NCBI RefSeq assembly: GCF_006334915.2
Contig: NZ_VDMA02000027.1
Span: 1-64,000 of the forward strand
DNA length: 64,000 nt
Source: Microbispora catharanthi
GTDB lineage: Bacteria > Actinomycetota > Actinomycetes > Streptosporangiales > Streptosporangiaceae
Direction of reading: 5' to 3'
A program made the translations under genes and the position numbers. The notes under the pieces are model-generated. The model made no database searches. It saw only the letters and a list, made by a program, of their open reading frames with translations, and was not told the DNA's origin. Positions 56,802 through 64,000 of the stretch are shown here, one piece after another. How positions within the stretch are numbered: the first letter of the stretch is position 1; the number at the start of each line of letters is the position of its first letter.

Positions 56802-57272
56802 ATGAGCGCCATCTACGACCAGGCCGACGGCGAGCGGATCGCCGTGGCCGACAGCGGTGATTCCGTGAGCATCATCAACCGCTCCGGGAGGATCGTCGTC
56901 GCCAAGAAGGACGTACGCAGGCTCGCCGAGCGGGTCCTCGCCGCGGCGGGCCGGATGGCCGTCGTCCTGTTCCCGCCGGCCCTGCGGAAGGACACGCTGT
57001 CGGTCTCCGGCCCGTCCGGACGGTGGAAGGTCCGCGTCTCGCCGAAGAACGGCGCGCGCGTCCTCGTCGAGGTCGATCCGCAGGGTCTCGGGCCGGCCGA
57101 GGCCTACGAACTCGCCGCCGCCGTCGCGGTGGCCGGGCGCCACATCGGCGACGCCGCACAGGCCGACCTGCGCCTGACCGCGAGGATCCGCGAGGTGATC
57201 GACACCTACCAGGGCCTCGACGCGGAGAAGATCGCGGCCGCCATCGTCGCCGAGGTCCTCGACGGAGCGTGA
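56802..57272 (+). CDS. Conserved hypothetical protein
   Basis: A 156-residue cytosolic protein: a beta-rich N-terminal half (GERIAVADSGDSVSIINRSG, RWKVRVSPKNGARVLVEVD) and a helical C-terminal half ending DAEKIAAAIVAEVLDG. Codon usage and the coherent amino-acid composition support it as a gene. ATG 56802 lacks a clear ribosome binding site. It stands between the divergent pentapeptide-repeat gene and the DUF4037 gene. I recognise no family. Confidence 0.65.
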   Translation: MSAIYDQADGERIAVADSGDSVSIINRSGRIVVAKKDVRRLAERVLAAAGRMAVVLFPPALRKDTLSVSGPSGRWKVRVSPKNGARVLVEVDPQGLGPAEAYELAAAVAVAGRHIGDAAQADLRLTARIREVIDTYQGLDAEKIAAAIVAEVLDGA

Positions 57273-57417
57273 CACCCCGCCCGCCGCGTCCCCGGCACGC
57301 CTGATCGTGACAGTGCCCGCCGTATCTCCACCGGCACCTGCGGGCCCGCGCAGACGCGCGGTGACCCGGGGAAAAGCCGGTTGCCCCGTGCGACGGAGTC
57401 TGCGGAGGATGTCGGCC

Positions 57418-58506
57418 ATGGGAGACGGGCACGTGCGCGGACTGGAGCTGTCGCGGCGGTTCTACCTGGAGGCGGTGGCACCGCTGCTGGCGCGGCGCTT
57501 CGGCGGCCTCACACACACGGCGGCCCTCCTCGGGCCGGGTTCGGAGGTGCTCGGGTACGACACCGAGCGGTCCACCGACCACGACTGGGGTCCACGGCTG
57601 CAACTGTTCCTGAGCCCCGAGGACGCCGCCGTCCACGGCGAGGCCGTGGACGCCGCGCTCGCCGGGAGCCTGCCGCCGGACTTCCTCGGCTATCCCACGA
57701 ACTTCGGCCCGCCCGGGGCTGACGGCACCCGGCACATGGAGACGTCGGACGGGCCGCTCCGGCACGGAGTCGTGGTGGCCGACCTGACCGCGTGGCTCAC
57801 CGGGCATCTCGGGTTCGACCCGATCGCGGGCGTCGGCCTGTCCGACTGGCTGGCGACGCCCACCCAGACGCTCGCGGAGATCACGGCGGGAGAGGTCTTC
57901 CACGACGGCCTGGGCCTGCTCCTGCCGGTGCGCCGGCGCCTCGCCTGGTATCCCGGCGACGTCTGGCGCTACATCCTGGCCTGCCAATGGCGGCGGATAT
58001 GCCAGGAGGAGGCGTTCGTGGGCCGCGCCGGCGAGGCCGGTGACGAACTGGGCTCGGCCGTCACCTGCGCTCGCCTGGTGCGCGACCTCATCCGGCTCGC
58101 CCTGCTCATGCACCGCCGCTACCCGCCGTACGGCAAGTGGCTGGGCAGCGCCTTCGCCGCCCTGCCGTGCGCCCCGGCTCTGGCGCCCGTGCTCAGGGCG
58201 GCCATGTCGGCTACCGGGCGGCGGGACCGCGAGCACCACCTCGCCGGCGCCTACGAGGCCCTCGCGGCCCTGCACAACGCCCTCGGCCTCACCGCGCCCG
58301 TCGATCCGCGGACCCGGCCCTACCACAACCGGCCCTACCGGGTGCTGCGCGCCGAGCGCTTCACCGAGGCGCTGCTGGAGACCATCGCCGATCCGGAGGT
58401 GCGGCGGTTGCCTCTGACCGGCGCGGTGGACCAGTACGTCGACAGCACCGACGTGCTGGGCGACCGCCCCCGCGTGCGGCGCGTCGCCGACGCGGCGCGT
58501 CGTTAG
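57418..58506 (+). CDS. DUF4037 nucleotidyltransferase-like protein
   Basis: 362 residues. LLGPGSEVLGYDTERSTDHD followed by WGPRLQLFL is the DUF4037 nucleotidyltransferase signature (G-S plus paired acidic residues), and WRYILACQWRRICQEEAFVG and DLIRLALLMHRRYPPYGKW match the family's helical part. Members are of unknown role; minimal nucleotidyltransferases may modify nucleotides or small molecules. ATG 57418 has GGAGG (57404-57408) nine bases upstream. It ends 4 bp inside the convergent GH20 gene. Confidence 0.85.
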   Translation: MGDGHVRGLELSRRFYLEAVAPLLARRFGGLTHTAALLGPGSEVLGYDTERSTDHDWGPRLQLFLSPEDAAVHGEAVDAALAGSLPPDFLGYPTNFGPPGADGTRHMETSDGPLRHGVVVADLTAWLTGHLGFDPIAGVGLSDWLATPTQTLAEITAGEVFHDGLGLLLPVRRRLAWYPGDVWRYILACQWRRICQEEAFVGRAGEAGDELGSAVTCARLVRDLIRLALLMHRRYPPYGKWLGSAFAALPCAPALAPVLRAAMSATGRRDREHHLAGAYEALAALHNALGLTAPVDPRTRPYHNRPYRVLRAERFTEALLETIADPEVRRLPLTGAVDQYVDSTDVLGDRPRVRRVADAARR

Positions 58507-60143
58507 AGGCTGGGCCGGGTGGAGTCGGCCGACAGGCTGAGCTCGTGCAGGTGGCGCATCACGTCGTGCACGGCGACGGCGCCCGGGCGGTGGCGACGCC
58601 ATCCGCTGCCGCCCCGCTGCCAGGGCCGGGGGCCGGACAGCGGGCGATACTCCACGCCGAACGCGTCCAGCCGCGCCAGGTGGGCCTCGACGCGGCGGGC
58701 GAAGTCCTCGGGCCCGGCCGGGCCGCCGGTCCACGCGACCTCGGCCGCCGCGCAGCCCCGGGGCCAGGCGCGGTAGTCGAGCGTCCGGCCGTCCGGGATG
58801 CGCTCGCTCCACAGCTGGAACTGGACGCCGATCACCCGGGCACGCTCCTCCTCCGGCCACTCGGGCGGCGCGGGCGCGAAGGCCGCCACATCGGCCACGG
58901 TGATCGCGTCTCCGAGGCCGGCCGGCTCCTCGGGCGAGGCCGCCTCGGCGTAGTCGAAGTACATCGGGAAGACCGGCGTCGCCACCACGTCGTGTCCCGC
59001 CGCCGCGGCCCGGCGGGCGACGTGCTCGCCGCGCCAGGGCATCACGATCGTGTCCGGCCGCAGCCTGCCGCTGACGAACGCCTCGTCCCACACCACCGTG
59101 CGGCTGCCGTGTTCGGCCAGCGCGTCGGCGAGCCGCCGCAGGAACCAGGCGTGCAGGTCACCCGTGCTCTCCAGGCCCAGCGAGGCCTGGTGGGCCGAGA
59201 TCTCGGCCGATGCCGCCCAGTCGTCGAGGACGCACTCGTCGCCGCCGATATGGAAGTAGGGCACCTCGCCCAGGGCGTCGGCGATCTCGGCGAACACGGT
59301 GGTCAGGAAGTCGACGGTCGCCGGAAGCGGGGACAGGATCGCCGGCGAGATGCCCCACCGGTCCAGCACCTCGTAGCGCTCCTCCGGCCGGGACGCCAGC
59401 GCGGGATAGGCGGCAAGCACGGCGGAGGCGTGCCCCGGCACGTCGATCTCCGGCACGACGGTCACCGCGCGCGCCCGGGCGTATGCCGCGATCTCCGCCA
59501 GGTCGGCGAGCGTGTAGTGGCCGCCGTGGGGGACGCCGTCGAAGGCGAGTTCCTCCCCCTTGTGGCTGGTGATCGTCCGCGGGCGGTGCGAGCCCACCTC
59601 GTGCAGCAGCGGGAACGCCCTGCTCTCCACCCGCCAGCCCTGGTCGTCGGCCAGGTGGAGATGCAGCCGGTTCAGCTTGTGCAGCGCCATCAGGTCGATC
59701 ATCCGCAGCACCTCCCGCTTCGGCAGGAAGCTGCGGGCCACGTCGACGTGCGCGCCGCGCCAGGAGAACCCGGGCCCGTCCTCCACCCGCCCGCAGGGGA
59801 CCGTCCAGGACGTCCCGGGCACGAGGGCCGACCGGAACGCCTCGGCCGGCAGGAGCTGCCGCAGCGTCTGCCCGGCGTAGAAGGCGCCCGCCCGGTCTCC
59901 GGCCGCGATGCGCACGCCGTCGCCGGCGATCGTCATCGCATAGGCCTCCGGCCCGAGCCGGGGGTCCTCCTCCACCCGCACGGCCGACGTGGCGGCGTCG
60001 CCGGGCCTGAGGTCGAGCACAGGGAGCGCGAGCCGTACGGCGTCGGTGAGCGGGGCCGGGCCCGACACGGCGGAGCCGGGCGCGATCTCGGCCGACCCCG
60101 AGCCCGTCTCGACGAGCCTCGGCAGGGGAAGGAGATGCTTCAT
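58503..60143 (-). CDS. GH20 beta-N-acetylhexosaminidase
   Basis: A 546-residue enzyme. The N-terminal GH20b domain (about 1-130) precedes the TIM barrel (about 135-480) with RGAHVDVARSFLPKREVLRM, RLHLHLADDQGWRVE and the catalytic pair Asp302-Glu303 in HIGGDEC. It removes terminal GlcNAc/GalNAc from chitin oligomers or glycans with substrate assistance. There is no signal peptide, so it acts in the cytosol or is exported by another route. ATG 60143 is used; an upstream frame adds only improbable residues. A LacI regulator is encoded 1.4 kb upstream on the same strand, possibly its controller. Confidence 0.92.
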   Translation of the reverse strand: MKHLLPLPRLVETGSGSAEIAPGSAVSGPAPLTDAVRLALPVLDLRPGDAATSAVRVEEDPRLGPEAYAMTIAGDGVRIAAGDRAGAFYAGQTLRQLLPAEAFRSALVPGTSWTVPCGRVEDGPGFSWRGAHVDVARSFLPKREVLRMIDLMALHKLNRLHLHLADDQGWRVESRAFPLLHEVGSHRPRTITSHKGEELAFDGVPHGGHYTLADLAEIAAYARARAVTVVPEIDVPGHASAVLAAYPALASRPEERYEVLDRWGISPAILSPLPATVDFLTTVFAEIADALGEVPYFHIGGDECVLDDWAASAEISAHQASLGLESTGDLHAWFLRRLADALAEHGSRTVVWDEAFVSGRLRPDTIVMPWRGEHVARRAAAAGHDVVATPVFPMYFDYAEAASPEEPAGLGDAITVADVAAFAPAPPEWPEEERARVIGVQFQLWSERIPDGRTLDYRAWPRGCAAAEVAWTGGPAGPEDFARRVEAHLARLDAFGVEYRPLSGPRPWQRGGSGWRRHRPGAVAVHDVMRHLHELSLSADSTRPSL

Positions 60144-60237
60144 GCCGCCGATGATGCCAAACCCCATCGGCGGTCCCGCCACTCCGTCCACAGCCCCCTG
60201 AGAGCCGCCGAGAGCCGCTGAGGGCCCTGAGGCGCGA

Positions 60238-61113
60238 TCAGCGGGCGGAGGTGAGGTAGTCCGCCAGGCCCTTCGCCAGCGACCGCGCCATCCTCGCGCG
60301 GAACGCGGGGTCCTTGAACCTGGCGGCGTCCTTGGCGTTGCGCATGTTGCCGCACTCGATGAAGATCTTCGGCACCGTCGACAGGTTGAGCCCGCCGAGG
60401 TCGCTGCGGTAGTTCAGCGCCTGCTTGCCGATGTAGGTCGAGTACGGCAGGCCGGTGCCGCTGCGGAAGGCGTCCCGCACGTTCTGACCGAGCCGCGCCG
60501 AGTCCTTCACGACCGGATCGACCGGCCCGCCGATCTTCTTCGGCATGATGATGTGGAACCCGCGGAGGTTCGCCGCCGCGCCGTCGCCGTGGATGGAGAT
60601 CGCCGCGTCCGCGTGGGCCTTGTTCCCGATGGCGGCCCGCTGGTTGATGCAGGGACCCCACTCGGTGCTGCTCGTCCGGGTGAGCTTGACCGTGGCCCCT
60701 TCGGCTTTCAGGAGCTTCGCGAGCCTGTTGGACACGTCCCAGGTGAAGGCCGCCTCGGTGTAGCCGTCGTTCGTCGACGTGCCGGTCGTGTCGCAGGCCT
60801 TCTTCTGGTTGAAGATGTCGACCAGCTGGTTGATCTCCTTGGTGTGGCGGAAGTTGCCGCCGTTGTGGCCCGGGTCGATCACCACGACCTTCCCCGTCAG
60901 CGGCAGGGCCTCCGTCTCGGAGGAGGCCGTACGGGTGGTGGGGACGGTCGTCCCGGCGGCGTCAGACTGGTCCTGGGTCGCGGCCGGCCGTCCGAGCTGG
61001 GATGAGGTGGCGGGGGCCGCGGCCCCCGTGTCGGAGACCTCAGCGCCGCCGCAGGCGACGGCTCCAACCCCGCACAGGGCCAGGGCTGCGGCGGCGAGTG
61101 GTCGTCTGATCAC
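60238..61113 (-). CDS. N-acetylmuramoyl-L-alanine amidase, lipoprotein (Amidase_3)
   Basis: 291 residues. A signal peptide with lipobox GAVAC and a linker of about 45 residues precede an Amidase_3 zinc peptidase: VVVIDPGHNGGNF (His), EAAFTWDVSNRLAKLL (Glu), AISIHGDGAAANL (His) and KIFIECGNM with the catalytic Glu. It cleaves the amide between MurNAc and the stem peptide in cell-wall turnover. GTG 61113 is chosen with AAGGGA upstream; the longer frame adds a leader that would spoil the signal peptide. The gene shares its strand with the GH20 and LacI genes. Confidence 0.9.
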   Translation of the reverse strand: MIRRPLAAAALALCGVGAVACGGAEVSDTGAAAPATSSQLGRPAATQDQSDAAGTTVPTTRTASSETEALPLTGKVVVIDPGHNGGNFRHTKEINQLVDIFNQKKACDTTGTSTNDGYTEAAFTWDVSNRLAKLLKAEGATVKLTRTSSTEWGPCINQRAAIGNKAHADAAISIHGDGAAANLRGFHIIMPKKIGGPVDPVVKDSARLGQNVRDAFRSGTGLPYSTYIGKQALNYRSDLGGLNLSTVPKIFIECGNMRNAKDAARFKDPAFRARMARSLAKGLADYLTSAR

Positions 61114-61179
61114 GGTCGAAATCCCTTCCCGGAGGTGTGGTCTCCCCAACCTAACCGGAACGGAGTCGTGATCAGACCG

Positions 61180-61446
61180 TTACGCCGGAAACCTGCCCAC
61201 CCACGCCGGCTCGGGGACCTCCTGCCGATGCAGGAGAGCGGCCAGCTCACGGGCGTCCTCGGCGTCGAGGCCCAGCACCACGCGGGGCCGTCCCCAGGGG
61301 TGGTCGATCGAGTGGGCGACGTAGCTCGCCACCGACTCGGCGACGTCCTCGCTGCCCAGCCCCCGGCTCTCCCTCCAGTGCGCCCAGGCCCGCTCCAGTT
61401 CGCCGGCGGCCCGCTGAGCGCAGGAGACCAACTCAGGATCACGCAT
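61180..61446 (-). CDS. Small hypothetical protein
   Basis: 88 residues: MRDPELVSCAQRAAGELERA, HWRESRGLGSEDVAESVASY, DAEDARELAALLHRQEVPEP. It is helical and probably soluble. ATG 61446 has a GGGGGGA ribosome binding site, and codon bias is normal. It lies between the amidase gene and the LacI gene on the same strand, about 65 bp from the amidase. I recognise no family. Confidence 0.6.
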   Translation of the reverse strand: MRDPELVSCAQRAAGELERAWAHWRESRGLGSEDVAESVASYVAHSIDHPWGRPRVVLGLDAEDARELAALLHRQEVPEPAWVGRFPA

Positions 61447-61560
61447 GAATCCCCCCGATTCCCGGTCGCCGGTCCGCGGGCAGCCCTTCCGCGACCCGCC
61501 GGGGGCCGGCGCCACGGCTGAAGTCAACACCGGCCGCGAGGGGACACGTCGGTGATTGAC

Positions 61561-62664
61561 CTAGCTTTGGCCACCACTTGGAGCGGGCCCGGTGCTGCGC
61601 CGTACGACGAGCTGCGGGCTCACCTGCCGCAGCCGGGCGGTCTTGCCCGGCTCGGTGATGCGGTCGCTCAGCAGTGCCGCCGCCGAGCGGCCCATGGCCC
61701 GCCGGGGCTGGTCCACGCTGGTCAGCGAGATGTGGGTGACGGCCGCGAGATGGGTGTTGTCATATCCGACGACCGACAGGTCCTCGGGCACCCGTAGCCC
61801 CAGCTCGCTCGCCGCGGTCAGTACGCCCATGGCCACGATGTCGTTCGCCGCGAAGATCGCCGTCGGCCGGGGGTCGCGCTTCAGCAGCGCCAGCGCCGCG
61901 CGCCGGCCGCCCTCCTCGCTGAAGTCGCCGTGCTCGACCATGATGTACGGCGCCAGCGCGTGGCGGCGCATGGCCACCAGATAGCCCTCGCACCGGCAGC
62001 GGGCGGCCGACGAAGGAGCGCCCTCGATGTGGGCGATGCGCCGGTGGCCCAGCTCCACCAGGTGGTCCACGGCGTAGCGGGCGCCGAGCTGGTCGTCGTC
62101 GACGACGATGTCCACGCCCTCGAGCTCGACGTCGCGCTCGCCGACCACCACGGTGGGCGTATAGGCCGCGGCCTCGGCCAGCGTGTCGCTGGACGGCGCG
62201 ACCCCGAGCAGGACCAGGCCGTCCACCCGCAGCTCGAGGAACGCCTCGACGGCCTCGTCCTCGAACGCCGGGTCCCAGCGGCCGCTGCCGATCAGCAGCC
62301 GCAGCCCGTCGCCGTGCAGGCTCTCCTGCAGGCCGTCGAGGAACTCCGCGTAGAAGGGGTTGTGCAGGTCGGCCACGAGCGCGCCCACCAGATGGGTGCG
62401 CCCCTCGACCAGGCTGCGGGCGACCGCGTTCGGGCGGTAGCCGAGCTCCCGGGCGGCCTGGAGGACCGCCTCCCTGCGGTGCTCACTTACGTGCGGGGAG
62501 CCCCGCAGCACGAGAGACACCAGCGACTTGGAGACTCCTGCCCGCTCCGCCACGTTGCGGATCGTCGGGCGTGGCCGCGGGCTGAACCCATCGGACAGTC
62601 CGCCGGCGGGGATGGCGACCCCGACGTCTTTCCGGGCAGTGGTCTGCATGGACGGTCCTGACAT
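61561..62664 (-). CDS. LacI-family transcriptional regulator
   Basis: 367 residues. The N-terminal HTH (RPTIRNVAERAGVSKSLVSL) is preceded by about 26 leader residues, and a periplasmic-binding-protein-like sensor follows (VGALVADLHNPFYAEFLDGL, LLGVAPSS, TAIFAANDIVAMGVL, VPEDLSVVGYDNT). ATG 62664 has GGGGAG 5-6 bases upstream. It represses sugar genes until an inducer binds. Candidate targets in the window are the GH20 gene on the same strand and the GH55-like gene with the palindromic site at 24126-24157, but neither link is proven. Confidence 0.9.
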   Translation of the reverse strand: MSGPSMQTTARKDVGVAIPAGGLSDGFSPRPRPTIRNVAERAGVSKSLVSLVLRGSPHVSEHRREAVLQAARELGYRPNAVARSLVEGRTHLVGALVADLHNPFYAEFLDGLQESLHGDGLRLLIGSGRWDPAFEDEAVEAFLELRVDGLVLLGVAPSSDTLAEAAAYTPTVVVGERDVELEGVDIVVDDDQLGARYAVDHLVELGHRRIAHIEGAPSSAARCRCEGYLVAMRRHALAPYIMVEHGDFSEEGGRRAALALLKRDPRPTAIFAANDIVAMGVLTAASELGLRVPEDLSVVGYDNTHLAAVTHISLTSVDQPRRAMGRSAAALLSDRITEPGKTARLRQVSPQLVVRRSTGPAPSGGQS

Positions 62665-62886
62665 GGTTCTCCCCACGATGCGTGGACGTGCACCTGACAC
62701 ACCAAACGATCGAGTTGCCCTGAGGGTACGGGTTGATCGCGGTAAGACAGGATCCTTCCTCTAATCGGGCGTTGGGAAGGTTAGCCGCACCATGGGAAGG
62801 ACGGCGGAGCCGGGAGGGGGTTCCAAGGGGAAGCCTTGATATGGCCGCTCCCCCTCTCAGGGGGCCGATTCGCTAGGGTGCGGGAT

Positions 62887-63609
62887 GTGAGTGCCACAGG
62901 CCAAGCGGAAGACGGGGCACGGCCGGCGCGCCGCAGGCTCAGCGTGGACCGGCGGCGTGAAGAGCTCATCGCCGCCGCGCTCGAGCTGTTCAGCAGGCAC
63001 GACGCCGAGGACGTCTCGATCGACGACGTGGCGGCTTCCGCGGGCGCGTCGAGGGCGCTCGTCTACCACTACTTCGGTGGCAAGCAGGAGCTCTACGTGG
63101 CGGCCCTGCGCAGCGCGGCCGCCGAACTGCGGGCGCGGTTACAGCCGCAGGGCGAGGGCGGGCCGCTGGAGCAGCTCAGCTCGGGCCTGACGCGTTATTT
63201 CGACTTCGTCGAGGAGCACGCGGCCGGCTTCGCCGCGTTGCTCAGGGGAGGCCCGGCCAATCGCGCCGGGGAGATCGGCGAGATCGTCGACGGGGTGCGG
63301 CAGCGCATGCTGCGCATGATCGTGCATCAGATGGGGGTCGACGCGCCCGGTCCGGCGTTGCGCGTCACGCTGAGGTCGTGGGTCGCCTCGGTGGAGACGG
63401 CCGGCCTCGACTGGCTGGAGCACCGCGACATGGAGCGGGCCGAGCTGGAGCGCCTCCTGGTGGACCAGATGGTCGCGCTCCTGCGGGCGGCGAGCGGGCA
63501 CGATTCCCGGGTGCGGGTGCTGCTGGAGACCCTGCTGCCCGTGCACCCTGCCTCTGAGAACCGGGCCTCTGAGAACCGGGCATCTGCGAATCGCGAGGCC
63601 GTTCCCTGA
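62887..63609 (+). CDS. TetR-family transcriptional regulator
   Basis: 240 residues. The HTH domain is RRREELIAAALELFSRHDAE, ASAGASRALVYHYFGGKQEL, with a TetR ligand domain behind it (LTRYFDFVEEHAAGFAALLR, WLEHRDMERAELERLL). The C-terminus carries three copies of the five-residue repeat ASENR-like. The start GTG 62887 sits eight bases after a TAGGGT box (62874-62879) with no ribosome binding site, so the mRNA is probably leaderless. It is divergent from the LacI gene. The target genes are unknown. Confidence 0.9.
   Translation: MSATGQAEDGARPARRRLSVDRRREELIAAALELFSRHDAEDVSIDDVAASAGASRALVYHYFGGKQELYVAALRSAAAELRARLQPQGEGGPLEQLSSGLTRYFDFVEEHAAGFAALLRGGPANRAGEIGEIVDGVRQRMLRMIVHQMGVDAPGPALRVTLRSWVASVETAGLDWLEHRDMERAELERLLVDQMVALLRAASGHDSRVRVLLETLLPVHPASENRASENRASANREAVP
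63550..63594 (+). repeat. Three tandem 15-bp units inside the TetR gene
   Basis: GCCTCTGAGAACCGG is repeated exactly at 63550-63564 and 63565-63579, with a diverged third copy at 63580-63594. It encodes ASENR, ASENR and ASANR near the C-terminus of the TetR protein. Length variation by slippage is likely between strains. Confidence 0.85.
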
Positions 63610-63613
63610 ACCC

Positions 63614-63630
63614 CTCACGGCGTTCGTGAG
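63614..63630 (+). terminator. Weak hairpin after the TetR gene
   Basis: CTCACG (63614-63619) pairs with CGTGAG (63625-63630) across a 5-base loop just after the stop codon at 63609. No T-tract follows. The remaining bases to 63843 hold no recognisable feature. Confidence 0.4.
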
Positions 63631-63843
63631 ACGTTCCGAGGCGCGAAGGCCAGGGCCGTACGCATGGGGAGACGGGGGGAACCACCGGGGGCGAACGGAC
63701 CGTGTACGCGGGGAGGCGCCGGGCGGGCGGCGCCGACCCCAGATCCCCTCCCATGACCAGTAGCGGTCACGGGAGCGTGGTGGACGCGCTCACATCCCCG
63801 ACGCGAGCGCGCCGTCGTTCCCCCGTGGCGTGACGGCCACGTC

Positions 63844-64000
63844 CTACTCGGACCGCTGCTGCGGAATCCCCGCGAGCAGTGCCCGGACCTCGGTCTCCCG
63901 GTACCGCCGGTGACCGCCGAGGGTGCGGATGGACGTCAACTTGCCCGCCTTCGCCCACCGGGTGACGGTCTTGGGGTCGACGCGGAACATCGTGGCGACC
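63844..64000 (-). CDS. bldC: BldC-type MerR-like regulator, partial (N-terminus beyond the window)
   Basis: The last 51 or so residues of a BldC protein: TMFRVDPKTVTRWAKAGKL, SIRTLGGHRRYRETEVRALL, AGIPQQRSE with TAG at 63844-63846. BldC is a small MerR-like DNA-binding protein of about 68 residues that binds head-to-tail on direct repeats and controls the onset of differentiation in Streptomyces and relatives. The first residues lie outside the window. The HTH and wing residues seen are typical for actinomycete BldC, so this is a conserved chromosomal marker rather than an accessory gene. Confidence 0.93.
   Translation of the reverse strand, partial: VATMFRVDPKTVTRWAKAGKLTSIRTLGGHRRYRETEVRALLAGIPQQRSE

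Noticed and set aside
63654-63843. A short minus-strand frame between the TetR and BldC genes
   Set aside because: Composition is Arg/Pro/Gly-rich, without start signals or family features. It is treated as intergenic.
1-64000. tRNA, rRNA and CRISPR features
   Set aside because: I looked for T-loop-like GGTTCGAATCC segments followed by acceptor stems, for rRNA-like blocks and for regularly spaced repeats. None was convincing. A TTCGA-type string near 17270 lacks the rest of a tRNA.

Overview
The window reads as chromosomal DNA of a high-GC filamentous actinomycete, most likely a Streptosporangiales/Streptosporangiaceae relative. The grounds are a very high GC content with strong third-position GC bias, a BldC-type regulator at the right edge, an ECF41 sigma factor, GAF/ANTAR and STAS regulators, a class F sortase, an F420-type LLM oxidoreductase, and several genes whose start sits just below a TANNNT box (leaderless transcripts). 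The family assignment is inference from gene content; I ran no search.

Layout. 1-830 is a relic zone: the end of an IS transposase and two gene fragments. 0.9-16.6 kb holds an EF-hand protein, an SDR oxidoreductase with a convergent ECF41 sigma factor, a 31-codon ORF plus hairpin in front of a prolyl oligopeptidase, a minus-strand operon of exported or membrane proteins (HupE/UreJ-like, phosphatase, DUF916-like), a lipoprotein, an alpha/beta hydrolase, a methyltransferase, and a MarR/NmrA-like/MFS group with a large inverted-repeat operator. 17.3-24.0 kb is the main accessory locus: a TrpF-like protein, a uracil phosphoribosyltransferase, a single-module NRPS with indigoidine-synthetase architecture (A-Ox-T-TE) carrying an in-frame C-terminal 4-oxalocrotonate-tautomerase domain, and an IndA/PsuG-type C-glycosidase, closed by a strong terminator. 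An IS605/TnpB relic lies inside it, between the UPRT and the NRPS.

24.2-43.2 kb carries a GH55-like secreted protein behind two adjacent palindromes, an SRPBCC protein, a class F sortase, a GT2 glycosyltransferase with a 54-aa membrane protein, a two-component system, a divergent pair of MFS exporter and fused 5-oxoprolinase, an arabinofuranosidase-like CBM2 enzyme and a WYL regulator. 43.3-46.5 kb has a two-gene operon of unknown function (GNAT-like plus YunG-like papain-fold domain; membrane partner) whose 3' end is overlapped by 213 bp by a convergent HD-domain gene. 46.7-64 kb is mostly housekeeping or regulatory: FAD monooxygenase, lpdA, LLM oxidoreductase, GAF / GAF-ANTAR / STAS operon, pyrD, a heavy-metal-associated protein, a pentapeptide-repeat protein, a GH20 hexosaminidase, an amidase, LacI and TetR regulators, and bldC.

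How the key genes may work together. The A domain carries a hand-read glutamine-type code and the Ox domain would oxidise the tethered glutamine, as in BpsA/IndC. The PsuG-like enzyme is the type that makes C-C bonds between ribose-5-phosphate and a heterocycle in indigoidine and C-nucleoside clusters. The dedicated UPRT matches the self-resistance role described for MinD in minimycin biosynthesis. The locus is therefore best read as an indigoidine/C-nucleoside-type cluster with three unusual parts: a TrpF-like protein lacking the catalytic cysteine, a tautomerase fused to the NRPS that retains its own ribosome binding site, and a transposon relic upstream of the NRPS.
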